A stretch of DNA of 34,911 nucleotides from an uncultured Bacteroidota bacterium (GCA_903904855.1 CAIVEH010000173.1:1-34911), one strand, 5' to 3'. Counted from the stretch's first letter, positions 1-8,472 are shown. Notes: generated by a model from the letters alone, not told the origin. Numbers and translations are program-made.

Positions 1-36
1 ACAATTTTACACAGCGAGCAATATAACACCCGCCAC

Positions 37-1347
37 CTAAAGAAATTCCCACCCTATATCCTTCCGGCAATATTTACCTTCATATTTTATCATTTCAGCA
101 TTTTCATATGATTTCAACAATGCCTGTTTTAAATCATCACCTAAAGAAGTTATTGCCAATACCCTACCCCCATTTGTTACAATTTCCGCCTCATCAGAAT
201 TTAAATTTTTGACTTTGGATTTTGGACTTTCCCTGGTTCCGGCATGAAATAAATAACTGCCCTTTACATGTTCAAAACCCGTCATTACCCTGCCCTTCTC
301 ATAATCGCCCGGATACCCCTCCGAAACCAGCATCACAGTGGCAGCCGTTTTATTGCTGAATTCAGCCTTAACCTCATTAAGTTTGCACTCTTCCATTTTA
401 ATAATCAATTCAACAAGGTCGTTTTCAAGGCGGGGCAGTACCACCTCGGTTTCAGGGTCACCCAGCCTGCAGTTATACTCTATTACATAAGGCTCACCCT
501 TTACCTTTATCAGCCCAAAGAATATAAAGCCCTGATAAATGATTTTTTCGGCTTTTAACCCATTGATAGTGGGCACAACAATCCGCTCATTCACCTTTTT
601 CATAAACTCATCATCGGCAATTGGCACCGGCGATATGGCGCCCATTCCACCGGTATTCAATCCGGTATCGCCCTCGCCTATCCTTTTATAATCCTTTGCT
701 TCAGGCAGTAATATATAATGTTCCCCATCAGTAAATGCAAACACCGACAACTCTATTCCATCCAGAAACTGCTCAATCACCACAGTTTTACTTGCATCCC
801 CGAATTGCTGGTTCATCACCATAGCCCTGAATGCCTTAACCGCATCTATTGAATTCTGAGCAATAACCACACCCTTTCCTGCTGCAAGTCCATCAGCCTT
901 AATCACATAGGGCGGCTCACTCCTTTTTATGTAAGCCACTCCCCTTTCAAAGCTCTCGGCAGTAAATTCCTGGTAAGCGGCAGTAGGTATATTATGCCGC
1001 GCCATAAACTTCTTTGAGAATGCTTTGCTGCCTTCCAGTTGTGCCCCCTCCTTCGATGGACCAACAATTATGATATGCTTTAAGGTGGCATCATTTTTAA
1101 AGTAATCATAGATACCAGCCACCAGCGGATCCTCCGGCCCGGGAAACAGGATATCGATCTTATATTCCAGGCAGGCCCTTTTCAGCGCAGCAAAATCATT
1201 AACCCCGATAGGCAGGTTAATACCATATTCACTGGTACCTGCATTGCCGGGTGCAATAAAAAAAGTACCGCAAAGCGGGCTTTGACTTATTTTCCATGCC
1301 AGTGCACACTCACGTCCGCCTGATCCGAGAAGTAGAATATTTTTCAT
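37..1347 (-). CDS. purD: Phosphoribosylamine--glycine ligase (GAR synthetase)
   Basis: This cytosolic ATP-grasp ligase joins 5-phosphoribosylamine and glycine to give GAR, the second step of de novo purine synthesis. The 436 residues fit the family length. An N-terminal dinucleotide-fold loop GSGGRE lies at residues 8-13 and GPEDPLVAGI at about 70-79. The ATP-grasp loop KADGLAAGKGV is at 150-160, followed by EAKDYKRIGEGDTGLNTGGM (about 217-236) and the Mg-binding RLGDPETE near 294-301. The start is the ATG just before KNILLLGSGG. One oddity is that the usual GGREHA motif reads GGRECA here, with Cys replacing His (codon TGT). The gene is divergent from the peptide transporter at 1450 and no purine-gene neighbours are visible. 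Function is very secure. Confidence 0.97.
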   Translation of the reverse strand: MKNILLLGSGGRECALAWKISQSPLCGTFFIAPGNAGTSEYGINLPIGVNDFAALKRACLEYKIDILFPGPEDPLVAGIYDYFKNDATLKHIIIVGPSKEGAQLEGSKAFSKKFMARHNIPTAAYQEFTAESFERGVAYIKRSEPPYVIKADGLAAGKGVVIAQNSIDAVKAFRAMVMNQQFGDASKTVVIEQFLDGIELSVFAFTDGEHYILLPEAKDYKRIGEGDTGLNTGGMGAISPVPIADDEFMKKVNERIVVPTINGLKAEKIIYQGFIFFGLIKVKGEPYVIEYNCRLGDPETEVVLPRLENDLVELIIKMEECKLNEVKAEFSNKTAATVMLVSEGYPGDYEKGRVMTGFEHVKGSYLFHAGTRESPKSKVKNLNSDEAEIVTNGGRVLAITSLGDDLKQALLKSYENAEMIKYEGKYCRKDIGWEFL

Positions 1348-1449
1348 TTTATTTTATTCGATGCAAAAAAACTAAAATTATCCATGCTCTTTCTATTTTT
1401 TTTCTATCTTTCACAATCTTTCTAAAAATCAATTTTCAATTTACCGCTT

Positions 1450-3009
1450 ATGAGTCAGCAAAGCAGTGGCCATCCTAAAGGACTTTACGTCTTGTTTTTT
1501 ACCGAAATGTGGGAACGTTTTAGTTATTATGGAATGAGAGCTATTCTCATTTTGTTCATGACTAAAATGCTCACTTTTGATTCTAAATTGGCTTCAGGCA
1601 TCTACGGAAACTTCACGGCCCTGGTTTACTTAACACCACTGATAGGTGGATTTATCTCCGACAGATACTGGGGCAATCGCAGGTCAATTGTTGTTGGTGG
1701 TATTACTATGGCAATCGGCCAGTTTGTATTGTTTTTCTGCGCATCCATGGTTGCTGTTGATATGCATACAGCTATAATTCTTTTCGTTGTAGGTCTTACT
1801 GCCCTTGTTATCGGAAACGGGCTTTTTAAACCCAATATTTCTACAATGGTAAACCAGTTATATGGTCCGGGCGACAAACGTGTGGATGCTGCTTTTACCA
1901 TTTTCTACATGGGCATCAACCTTGGCGCATTGTTTTCCCCATTGATTTGCGGCACCCTTGCCGAAAAAGTAGATTATAAGTGGGGCTTCTTTGCAGCTGG
2001 TGTGGGTATGGCTTGTGGCCTTATAGTTTTCCAGTTGCTTAAAAACAAATATATCGTTACAGCAGATGGACAGCAGATTGGCACCAAGCCACCTAAAAAA
2101 TCTGAACCTGTTGTTAAAGATGCGTTCGAACCAATCAGCAACAATGCTGAACAACTCAAGCCAAAAGGAAATGAATTTTCTGCTGCACGTATTGGCCTTT
2201 GGCTTGTAATTTATGCGGCCTTATGGTTCGTGTTTATGCACTTTGTAGGATTTAACTGGATAAGCACATTGGTTTTTGCTACCTCAATCTCAGCTTCCGG
2301 TTTTATTATTACCGACCCATTGTTAAGCTCAGTTGAACGCAAAAGAATCGTGGTTATTTATATTGCTGCATTCTTTGTTATATTTTTCTGGAGTGCATTT
2401 GAGCAGGCGGGTGCATCGCTTACCATATTTGCAGATAAACAGGTTGATCGGCACATTTTCGGATTTGAAATGCCTGCAAGCTGGTTTCAATCTATAAATC
2501 CCCTTGCTATTATTGTATTTGCCCCACTGTTTGCCACCATTTGGGTAGCTCTTGGCAAGAAAAACAGAGAACCTGCTTCTCCGTTAAAACAAGCAATTGG
2601 CCTCGCACTTCTTTCCATAGGTTATCTGGTAATTGCTTTTGGAGTTAAAGGCGTTGATGGTGCAACAAAAGCATCTATGTTCTGGTTAATAGGCATGTAT
2701 ATATTGCATACATTTGGCGAATTGTGTTTATCTCCTATTGGCTTGTCTATGGTTGCCCGTTTATCACCTGCACGGCTTGCATCCCTGTTGATGGGTGTTT
2801 GGTTTCTTGCAAATGCAATGGCCAATGACTTTGCAGGAATGCTCAGCACGCTTTACCCTGAGGGTGGAAAAACCACAAGCATTTTTGGTCACCAGATTGC
2901 CACTTTGAATGATTTCTTCATGATTTTTGTAGTTTTTTCAGGCGTTGCTGCTGTGATATTATTCATGATTTCTAAATGGATGCTGAAGATGATGGGGGGT
3001 ATCAGATAG
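1450..3009 (+). CDS. POT/PTR-family peptide MFS transporter (first copy)
   Basis: This is a proton-coupled oligopeptide transporter of the inner membrane, 519 residues and about 12-14 membrane segments. The POT proton-coupling motif ExxER appears as EMWERFSYYG (E19, E22, R23). Other family motifs seen are FYMGINLGALFSP, the segment-7 stretch FFWSAFEQAGASL, and GELCLSPIGLSMV near the C terminus. The ATG at 1450 sits just before the conserved N terminus. A related transporter lies at 3722 with a DUF805 gene between them. An AT-rich hairpin directly after the stop may end the transcript. The substrate is probably di- or tripeptides by family; specificity cannot be read from the sequence. Confidence 0.93.
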   Translation: MSQQSSGHPKGLYVLFFTEMWERFSYYGMRAILILFMTKMLTFDSKLASGIYGNFTALVYLTPLIGGFISDRYWGNRRSIVVGGITMAIGQFVLFFCASMVAVDMHTAIILFVVGLTALVIGNGLFKPNISTMVNQLYGPGDKRVDAAFTIFYMGINLGALFSPLICGTLAEKVDYKWGFFAAGVGMACGLIVFQLLKNKYIVTADGQQIGTKPPKKSEPVVKDAFEPISNNAEQLKPKGNEFSAARIGLWLVIYAALWFVFMHFVGFNWISTLVFATSISASGFIITDPLLSSVERKRIVVIYIAAFFVIFFWSAFEQAGASLTIFADKQVDRHIFGFEMPASWFQSINPLAIIVFAPLFATIWVALGKKNREPASPLKQAIGLALLSIGYLVIAFGVKGVDGATKASMFWLIGMYILHTFGELCLSPIGLSMVARLSPARLASLLMGVWFLANAMANDFAGMLSTLYPEGGKTTSIFGHQIATLNDFFMIFVVFSGVAAVILFMISKWMLKMMGGIR

Positions 3010-3010
3010 G

Positions 3011-3038
3011 CTTTAATATTTTCCATAAAATATTAAAG
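3011..3038 (+). terminator. AT-rich hairpin after the first POT gene
   Basis: A perfect 12-bp inverted repeat (CTTTAATATTTT, loop CCAT, AAAATATTAAAG) begins one base after the stop codon of the POT gene. It is AT-rich and lacks a clean T tract, so it may be a weak terminator or an mRNA 3'-end stabiliser. Confidence 0.5.
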
Positions 3039-3117
3039 GTGGAATCCAGATACCACTTAAAAAAACGGGGCGATTCCGAAAAGCCTTATGAGTAGGAGAA
3101 TTATAAATACTGCAAGC

Positions 3118-3525
3118 ATGAACTATTATTTGTATGTCCTGAAGAATTTCGCCCTCTTTACAGGAAGGGCCAGACGGAAAGAATACTGGATGTTTACGTT
3201 GTTCAATTTAATATTTGCTATTGTTGCTATGCTTCTGGATAAAATGCTGGGTCTGTCATTCCATATGAATGGCATAAGCCTCGGCTATGGTTACATTTAT
3301 GCACTTTATGGATTATTTGTTTTAATACCAGGGCTGGCTGTTATGGTCAGGCGATTGCATGATGTAGGTAAAAGCGGATGGTTTTTTCTTGTTGTATTAA
3401 TTCCTATTGCGGGTGCTATTTGGTTATTGGTACTTTTGTGCACCGACAGCAAGCCGGGAACAAATAAATGGGGCCCAAATCCAAAAGGAATTGGCAATAA
3501 CGATTTCGACTCTATAAATGTATAA
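3118..3525 (+). CDS. DUF805 family membrane protein
   Basis: This small inner-membrane protein belongs to the DUF805 family, whose function is unknown. Recognisable family landmarks are the N-terminal FTGRARRKEYWMF, the loop VMVRRLHDVGKSGWF, and the C-terminal GTNKWGPNP. There are about four hydrophobic segments. I prefer the ATG at 3118 (135 residues, beginning MNYYLYVLKNF) because the family normally starts there; an in-frame ATG at 3088 would add ten residues unlike the family. It lies between two POT transporters on the same strand and is followed by a strong hairpin. Whether it is linked to peptide transport is unknown. Confidence 0.88.
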   Translation: MNYYLYVLKNFALFTGRARRKEYWMFTLFNLIFAIVAMLLDKMLGLSFHMNGISLGYGYIYALYGLFVLIPGLAVMVRRLHDVGKSGWFFLVVLIPIAGAIWLLVLLCTDSKPGTNKWGPNPKGIGNNDFDSINV

Positions 3526-3560
3526 CAGCTGAGCAAAGTCTGAATCGTTAATAGATCACA

Positions 3561-3604
3561 TAATGAGCAAAGCCACATTTTAATAAATGTGGCTTTGCTC
3601 ATTA
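3561..3604. terminator. Perfect 20-bp stem-loop terminator
   Basis: The left arm at 3561-3580 (TAATGAGCAAAGCCACATTT) pairs perfectly with 3585-3604 across a 4-base TAAT loop. It lies 36 bases after the DUF805 stop and 118 bases before the second POT start. The arms are AT-rich at both outer ends, so it could work on either strand. It very probably ends the DUF805 transcript and gives the next gene its own promoter. Confidence 0.75.
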
Positions 3605-3721
3605 ATGTTTATTGTAGCAAAAGAAATTTTATTCACATTCCCCAAGGTAAAAAAAAGGGGGATTAAAAAATAAAGTTTAATTTGGAACTTTAACCTCTAA
3701 TTCAACCAACATTTATATAAA

Positions 3722-5266
3722 ATGGCAACCACCTCAGCATCCTCAGAATTGACACTGGATCAGATCCAAACCTTTGATGGCAAGTACCCCAAGCAACTCT
3801 GGTACCTTTTTCTATCCGAGATGTGGGAACGGTTCGCATTCTACGGTATGCGCGGTATGCTTACCGTTTTTATGGTTGAGCATCTAATGGAGCATGGAAA
3901 GTTGATGACTGAAAAAAACGCCGATCTTAAATACGGAGCTATTCAGGCATTTATTTATACGATGGCTTTCGTTGGTGGTCTGTTTGCTGATAAAATACTT
4001 GGTTTCCGTAAATCCATTTTCTGGGGAGGATTGTTAATGATAGTCGGCAGTTTTACGCTTGCCTTTTCTCCTGAGAATTTATATTATATAGGTATCAGTT
4101 TTACTATCGTAGGAACAGGCTTTTTCAAGCCCAATATTTCAACAATGGTGGGCAACCTATATAAGGCTGCAGACCCAAGAAGGGATGCCGGATTTGGTTT
4201 ATTTTATTCTGGCATAAATATAGGTGCGCTTCTTGGCGGCTATTTCTGTATCGGAATTGCCGATTATAAAGGTTGGTCAAATCCATTCTGGAATGCCCAC
4301 TCTTGGAATCTTGCATTTTCACTTGCCGGATTTGGTATGGCTTTAGGACTGGGCATCTTTATTTTCACAAAAAGAACCTTGGGCCCAATCGGCTTATCTC
4401 CACTTATCAATAAGGTATCGGCAGCTAAAATAAAAATTTATGACATAATGGTTTATGCCGGTTCCTTACTGGTAATTCCATTTATTCTTCTTCTGGTTAC
4501 CAATACCGATTATACCGATTATTTCATGTACACGGTAGGGCCTGCTGCACTCCTGTATATAATCTATGAGTTGTTTAAGTTCAATAAAGTTGAAAAACAA
4601 AAGCTGGTAGCAGCTATCATTTTCATCATTTTCTCTATCTTTTTCTGGGCATTTTTCGAACAGGCTGGTGGTTCATTGAGCCTGTTTGCCCGGTATAACC
4701 TGAATCATACAGTCCTTGGCATAACAATGAACCCTAACAAAATCAACAACTCCGCCAATTCATTGTTTGTTATTGCCTTCAGCCCGCTTTTTGGCCTGCT
4801 ATGGTTATGGATGAGTAAAAAGAAAATAGAGCCAAATACAGTTGTAAAATTCGGTCTTGGCTTTTTGTTTCTGGCTGGTGCATTCTATGTATTCTACTAT
4901 ACCCGCTTCTTCTCTGATATCAACGGTATAACTTCATTAAATGTGTTCACGCTCGCCTACCTTGTTATCACAATTGGCGAACTGTGCCTCTCCCCAATCG
5001 GCCTCTCTTTAATGACCAAACTAGCCCCTCAAAGACTACATGGTATGATGATGGGGATGTGGTTCCTGGCAAGTGCTTACGGACAATATGCTGCTGGTAT
5101 ACTCGGCGCAGGAATGGCTACTGCTGATGAAAAGGCTCCACTGACAGTAAAACTGATGTCTTATACTGATGGGTACAAACATCTTGCTCTGTATGCATTA
5201 ATAGCAGGTGTGGTGCTGATCCTTATTTCGCCACTGTTGCGGAAACTGATGCACGATGTGCATTAA
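3722..5266 (+). CDS. POT/PTR-family peptide MFS transporter (second copy)
   Basis: A second proton-coupled oligopeptide transporter (514 residues), paralogous to the one at 1450. The proton-coupling ExxER motif is EMWERFAFYG (E33, E36, R37). Also seen are FYSGINIGALLGG, FFWAFFEQAGGSLSLFA and GELCLSPIGLSLMTKLAP. The N-terminal tail is about 14 residues longer than in the first copy. The two proteins keep the same motifs but differ widely elsewhere, so the duplication is old. The ATG at 3722 follows the family pattern. The gene lies after a strong terminator, so it is probably transcribed separately from the first copy. Confidence 0.93.
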   Translation: MATTSASSELTLDQIQTFDGKYPKQLWYLFLSEMWERFAFYGMRGMLTVFMVEHLMEHGKLMTEKNADLKYGAIQAFIYTMAFVGGLFADKILGFRKSIFWGGLLMIVGSFTLAFSPENLYYIGISFTIVGTGFFKPNISTMVGNLYKAADPRRDAGFGLFYSGINIGALLGGYFCIGIADYKGWSNPFWNAHSWNLAFSLAGFGMALGLGIFIFTKRTLGPIGLSPLINKVSAAKIKIYDIMVYAGSLLVIPFILLLVTNTDYTDYFMYTVGPAALLYIIYELFKFNKVEKQKLVAAIIFIIFSIFFWAFFEQAGGSLSLFARYNLNHTVLGITMNPNKINNSANSLFVIAFSPLFGLLWLWMSKKKIEPNTVVKFGLGFLFLAGAFYVFYYTRFFSDINGITSLNVFTLAYLVITIGELCLSPIGLSLMTKLAPQRLHGMMMGMWFLASAYGQYAAGILGAGMATADEKAPLTVKLMSYTDGYKHLALYALIAGVVLILISPLLRKLMHDVH

Positions 5267-5299
5267 GTTTCTTAACTTTATTATGCAAAATCAAAGCTT

Positions 5300-5545
5300 A
5301 TGACATTCATAGCACTAAAAGAAAAACTTCACGAATATATTGAGCATGCTGATGAAAAAAAAGTAACAGCTATCTATACTTTGGTTGAAAATGAAATTGA
5401 GGATACTAATTTTGTGTATGATGAAGATACCCTGGATATGCTTGAAAGCAGGGTTCAGGAGTTTCACGATAGTGGCCACCCAGGATATACTGTTGAGGAA
5501 TCAATGGAATTTGTAAAAAATGAACTGAAAAAACGTGGCCTATAA
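5300..5545 (+). CDS. Antitoxin of a ParE/RelE-type module (81 residues)
   Basis: This is a short, acidic, largely helical protein with no recognisable enzyme motif. I call it an antitoxin mainly from context: its last 11 bases overlap the start of a ParE-like toxin, the standard order for type II modules. The C-terminal half (from about residue 40, YDEDTLDMLESRVQEFHD, to the end NELKKRGL) resembles the small antitoxins paired with ParE in Bacteroidota, where it would wrap the toxin. By family habit it would also bind DNA and repress the pair, but no classic ribbon-helix-helix or AbrB fold is obvious to me. Confidence 0.75.
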   Translation: MTFIALKEKLHEYIEHADEKKVTAIYTLVENEIEDTNFVYDEDTLDMLESRVQEFHDSGHPGYTVEESMEFVKNELKKRGL

Positions 5546-5831
5546 ACTTAAAATAACGCCCAGGGCCGCTTTTGATATAACTGATGCCTGTGAATGGTAT
5601 GAATCACAACAACCTGGTTTAAGCCATCGTTTTTTATCCGAGGTTCATAAAGCATACAAGAATATTCTTGACCACCCGGAACATTATAGCTATGTATCGG
5701 CCAAAAGAAAAAATAATTTAAGAGATGTCGCCCTGAAAAAGTTTCCTTATATAGTGGTTTATGCTATCATCGGTGAAACAATTATAGTCTACACAGTATT
5801 TAATACTTATCGCAAACCTAAATATAAATAG
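5535..5831 (+). CDS. ParE/RelE-superfamily toxin
   Basis: A 98-residue toxin-like protein. The hallmarks are A..DI..A..WYE near residues 12-23, GLSHRFLSEV at about 28-37, and the C-terminal pattern RDVALKKFPYIVVYAI...VYTVFNTYRKP, typical of ParE. Family members poison DNA gyrase (ParE) or cleave mRNA on the ribosome (RelE). The FPY.VVY signature favours the ParE/RelE-like chromosomal group. The start is GTG at 5535, inside the end of the antitoxin gene. That means translational coupling and presumably lower toxin output. Target and activity are inferred. Confidence 0.85.
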   Translation: MAYKLKITPRAAFDITDACEWYESQQPGLSHRFLSEVHKAYKNILDHPEHYSYVSAKRKNNLRDVALKKFPYIVVYAIIGETIIVYTVFNTYRKPKYK

Positions 5832-5951
5832 TATAGAAATCTTATCAAATCAACTGTGTTACTGAGTATACCAAAGCCAGAATAAATTCATAACCAACAT
5901 CATTTTCCCCATCCCCAATTTTCCCTAATTTCACCCCCACAAAAGTATACA

Positions 5952-6653
5952 ATGAAAGATCACGCACATAGCGAACAGCATTTCCACAGCTCTGAAATGG
6001 TTACCGATATCGTTATTGGTATGAGCGATGGACTAACTGTGCCGTTTGCCTTGGCTGCAGGATTGAGTGGTGTGCATGACATTCATACTTCAACCATTAT
6101 CACCGCAGGTTTCGCCGAAATCGTTGCCGGCTCAATTGCCATGGGGCTAGGCGGCTACCTTGCCGGCCGCACGGAAATGGACCATTATGATGCCGAACAG
6201 AAACGCGAAGAATGGGAAGTGGATAATCTGCCTGAGAAAGAAAAAGAAGAAGTACGGGTTATTTTTGAAGGCATGGGCCTCAGCCCCGAAACCCAGATTC
6301 AGATAGTAGATGAAATGTCGAAAGACAAGGCCAAGTGGGTGGATTTTATGATGCGCTACGAACTGGGCCTCGAAAAGCCCGACCCCAAACGGGCCAGGAA
6401 CAGCGCCATGAATATAGGTATCTCATACATTGTGGGCGGCCTGGTTCCCCTCTCTGCATACTTCTTCAATTCAGCACCATTAGATGGCCTTAAATGGTCG
6501 GCATTAATAACGGTAGTATGCCTGTTTATTTTTGGTTTCTTCAAAGCTAAAGTTACAGGCCAGAACCCATGGCAGGGTGCAATAAGGGTAATGCTCATAG
6601 GCTCAGTAGCAGCAGCTGCAGCATTCTTTATAGCCAGATTGTTTAATCATTAA
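5952..6653 (+). CDS. VIT1/CCC1-family iron/manganese transporter
   Basis: An inner-membrane protein of 233 residues in the VIT1/CCC1 (DUF125) family, which moves Fe(II) or Mn(II) across membranes. The first segment contains DIVIGMSDGLTVPFALAAGL and the second GFAEIVAGSIAMGLGGYLAGRTE, both hallmark sequences. A hydrophilic, glutamate-rich cytoplasmic insert (about residues 78-125) corresponds to the metal-binding domain of plant VIT1. Three further membrane segments follow. It probably detoxifies or exports iron or manganese. Bases 5832-5951 before it contain only C-rich, low-complexity sequence and no clear promoter. Direction and metal are inferred. Confidence 0.9.
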   Translation: MKDHAHSEQHFHSSEMVTDIVIGMSDGLTVPFALAAGLSGVHDIHTSTIITAGFAEIVAGSIAMGLGGYLAGRTEMDHYDAEQKREEWEVDNLPEKEKEEVRVIFEGMGLSPETQIQIVDEMSKDKAKWVDFMMRYELGLEKPDPKRARNSAMNIGISYIVGGLVPLSAYFFNSAPLDGLKWSALITVVCLFIFGFFKAKVTGQNPWQGAIRVMLIGSVAAAAAFFIARLFNH

Positions 6654-6712
6654 TCCCAAATTCCAAATAACCAATTCCCAAATCACCCAATTGCTAAATA
6701 TTCCTAAAAATG

Positions 6713-6763
6713 TTTGCAACTATAAAAATACCTTCGTTACTTTGTATCTCAAAGCACTTTTAG
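6713..6763 (+). promoter_or_regulatory. Promoter and palindromic operator, copy A
   Basis: TTTG at 6713-6716, a 20-base spacer, then TTACTTTG at 6737-6744 fit a Bacteroidota promoter (-33 TTTG, -7 near TAnnTTTG). The -7 element is part of two interlocked inverted repeats: CTTTG-N5-CAAAG (6740-6754) and AAAG-CA-CTTT (6751-6760). The 26-base stretch 6737-6762 recurs at 7726-7751 with 24 identities. Its overlap with the -7 region and start site suggests a repressor operator. The start codon lies two bases after it. Confidence 0.7.
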
Positions 6764-6764
6764 T

Positions 6765-7403
6765 ATGCAGCCCGACAATAAAGATACCTCCCTCGAAGCG
6801 CTCAATGATATCCGCACCATCATGGACCGCTCGGCACGTTTTATATCCTTAAGTGGCTGGTCGGGTATATGGGCAGGCTGCACCGCATTGTTGGGCGCCT
6901 TATGGGCGAAAAGAATGCTACATGATATGGATTATGACCTGGCTAAACAATCTTATGCCAGTCACTTTTTGCTCTCAGAAAATAATCTGTATAAATTCAT
7001 TTACCTGGCAATACTGATATTTGTTGTAGCACTTACCGGCGGGCTGTTTTTCACAATCAGAAAAGCCAATCGGCAGGGCCTCAAGGTTTGGAACCATGCC
7101 TCCCGTCAGCTTCTGCTGCATTTGTTTTTCCCTATAATGGCCGGAGGATTTTTCTGCATATTTTTTATTAATGATGGAGTTACTTTGTACATAGCTCCGG
7201 CCTGCCTGGTTTTTTATGGCCTGGCATTGATCAGCGCCAGTAAATTCACCTTATCTGATATCCGATACCTGGGAATGATTGAAGTGGCGCTTGGTTGTAT
7301 CAACCTGTTTTTCCCAGGCCACAGCCTTTATTTCTGGGCTGCCGGTTTTGGTGTACTGCATATTTTGTATGGTATCTTTATGTGGAATAAGTACGATAAA
7401 TGA
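6765..7403 (+). CDS. Unknown multi-pass membrane protein of the CreD module
   Basis: A 212-residue protein with about six hydrophobic segments and a short hydrophilic N terminus (EALNDIRTIMDRSARFISLSGW). I recognise the type, found next to small winged-helix regulators in Bacteroidota, but it has no known function. Charged loops separate paired helices, and the chain ends GVLHILYGIFMWNKYDK. It is co-transcribed with the regulator at 7411, whose start lies eight bases after this stop. Its promoter carries the operator shared with the small membrane genes at 7769. It may sense or signal membrane state to the regulator, which is inference from position only. Confidence 0.75.
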   Translation: MQPDNKDTSLEALNDIRTIMDRSARFISLSGWSGIWAGCTALLGALWAKRMLHDMDYDLAKQSYASHFLLSENNLYKFIYLAILIFVVALTGGLFFTIRKANRQGLKVWNHASRQLLLHLFFPIMAGGFFCIFFINDGVTLYIAPACLVFYGLALISASKFTLSDIRYLGMIEVALGCINLFFPGHSLYFWAAGFGVLHILYGIFMWNKYDK

Positions 7404-7410
7404 CTGGCAG

Positions 7411-7710
7411 ATGAGCAATCCGATTGAACAACTGAATAAAGTATTCGACAGCCGTATCCGTATAGGTATTATGAGTGCACTGATGGTAAATGAAGACGTA
7501 AACTTCAATGACCTGAAGGCGCTTATAGATGTTACCGACGGCAACCTTGCATCTCACCTCAAGACACTGGAAGACAACAGCTACATCAAGGTGCAGAAAG
7601 GTTTTATAGGCCGCAAAACAAATACCGTTTACAGCATTACCAAAACCGGTGAAAAAGCTTTCAGAACACATATCGATGCACTCGAAAAAATCATTAAAGG
7701 ACTGAATTAA
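7411..7710 (+). CDS. Small winged-helix transcriptional regulator
   Basis: A 99-residue one-domain DNA-binding protein. It begins MSNPIEQLNKVFDSRIRIGI, then MSALMVNEDVNFNDLKALIDVTDGNLASHLKTLEDNSYI, a recognition helix (DGNLASHLKTLED), and a wing FIGRKTNTVYSITKTGEKAF. This matches the winged-helix group (HTH_34/ArsR/MarR-like) seen as stand-alone repressors. No metal-binding cysteines or other ligand domain are visible. I chose the ATG at 7411 because the frame upstream reads through the preceding gene. It sits between two copies of a shared palindromic operator, so it probably represses both its own transcript and the genes at 7769-9871. Confidence 0.87.
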   Translation: MSNPIEQLNKVFDSRIRIGIMSALMVNEDVNFNDLKALIDVTDGNLASHLKTLEDNSYIKVQKGFIGRKTNTVYSITKTGEKAFRTHIDALEKIIKGLN

Positions 7711-7725
7711 ATTTTTTTGCTCCTT

Positions 7726-7752
7726 TTACTTTGCATTTCAAAGCACTTTTAA
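7726..7752 (+). promoter_or_regulatory. Promoter -7 and palindromic operator, copy B
   Basis: Bases 7726-7751 match 6737-6762 at 24 of 26 positions, keeping CTTTG-N5-CAAAG and AAAG-CA-CTTT. The TTACTTTG element (7726-7733) would be the -7 site, with a leader of about 30 bases to the ATG at 7769. I see no TTTG at the expected -33 position, so this promoter may need help or be weaker. It lies 15 bases after the regulator gene and would control the small membrane proteins and CreD. Confidence 0.7.
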
Positions 7753-7768
7753 ACAAATAAAACAAACA

Positions 7769-8119
7769 ATGAAAACAGGATCAACTGCAAATTATTCTGC
7801 AACAGCTATAGCCCGCATCTCATTCATCATTACTTGTTTTACTATCTTCTTAATAATACTTGTTTTTACATTTTCAAATCTATTCTTCGAACATTCGTGG
7901 ACCCTGTTCACCTGTTTGTGCATTGCCTTACCAATTGTCTGTTTCATAGCATTTATGAGTCACCTGATATCGTTCATCATCGCCCGAAAGTCTGGCGATG
8001 ATTCGCTGACGACAGGTGAAAGGGTTATGTATACTGCTTCCGATATCATTCTCTCAATAGTCTTCATTTGTATCATTTGCTTTTTACTCGATCCCAATCC
8101 ATTCCCACTTCAGCTTTAA
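7769..8119 (+). CDS. Small three-helix membrane protein, paralog 1
   Basis: A 116-residue integral membrane protein with three hydrophobic segments (about residues 13-40, 44-72 and 89-109). No known family comes to mind with certainty. It aligns with the next gene along its whole length: ARIS/CRLS at the start, LPIVCFIAFMSHLISFII against LPVAFAFLFCIHVITLLTLII, and SDIILSIVFICIICFLLDPN against SDIFFLLLIGFVCQFMNDPN. It follows operator copy B directly, so it leads the CreD transcript. The hydrophilic loop between helices two and three carries RKSGDDSLTTGERV. Confidence 0.7.
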   Translation: MKTGSTANYSATAIARISFIITCFTIFLIILVFTFSNLFFEHSWTLFTCLCIALPIVCFIAFMSHLISFIIARKSGDDSLTTGERVMYTASDIILSIVFICIICFLLDPNPFPLQL

Positions 8120-8133
8120 ACATCAAAACAAAA

Positions 8134-8472
8134 ATGGAAACCCACCAAATAACACATAATCCGCGATTAGCCAATATCTGCCGCCTTTCACTCAATATCT
8201 CCTGGATATTATTTTTCCTTACCCTGACCTGGATTGCTGTGGCCGATGGAATACATTCCGACGAGGTAGTTGTCTGCTTGCTGATCGTGTTGCCCGTTGC
8301 ATTTGCATTCTTGTTTTGCATTCATGTCATAACCCTTTTGACATTGATCATAAGGTGTGAGCATCTTTTCAATTCAGCTGAAATTATCTATTTCGTTTTA
8401 TCCGACATTTTCTTTCTGCTGCTTATCGGTTTCGTCTGCCAGTTTATGAATGACCCCAACTTAGCGATTTAA
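8134..8472 (+). CDS. Small three-helix membrane protein, paralog 2
   Basis: A 112-residue membrane protein and a tandem paralog of the preceding gene, 14 bases downstream of it. I start it at the ATG at 8134 (METHQITHNPRL); the open frame extends upstream into the previous gene but that part is not membrane-like and overlaps it. Three hydrophobic segments match those of paralog 1, and both end in a short polar tail after a conserved DPN. The loop between helices two and three is shorter and contains RCEHLFNSAE. The pair may form a hetero-oligomer, which is inference from their coexpression. Confidence 0.7.
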   Translation: METHQITHNPRLANICRLSLNISWILFFLTLTWIAVADGIHSDEVVVCLLIVLPVAFAFLFCIHVITLLTLIIRCEHLFNSAEIIYFVLSDIFFLLLIGFVCQFMNDPNLAI

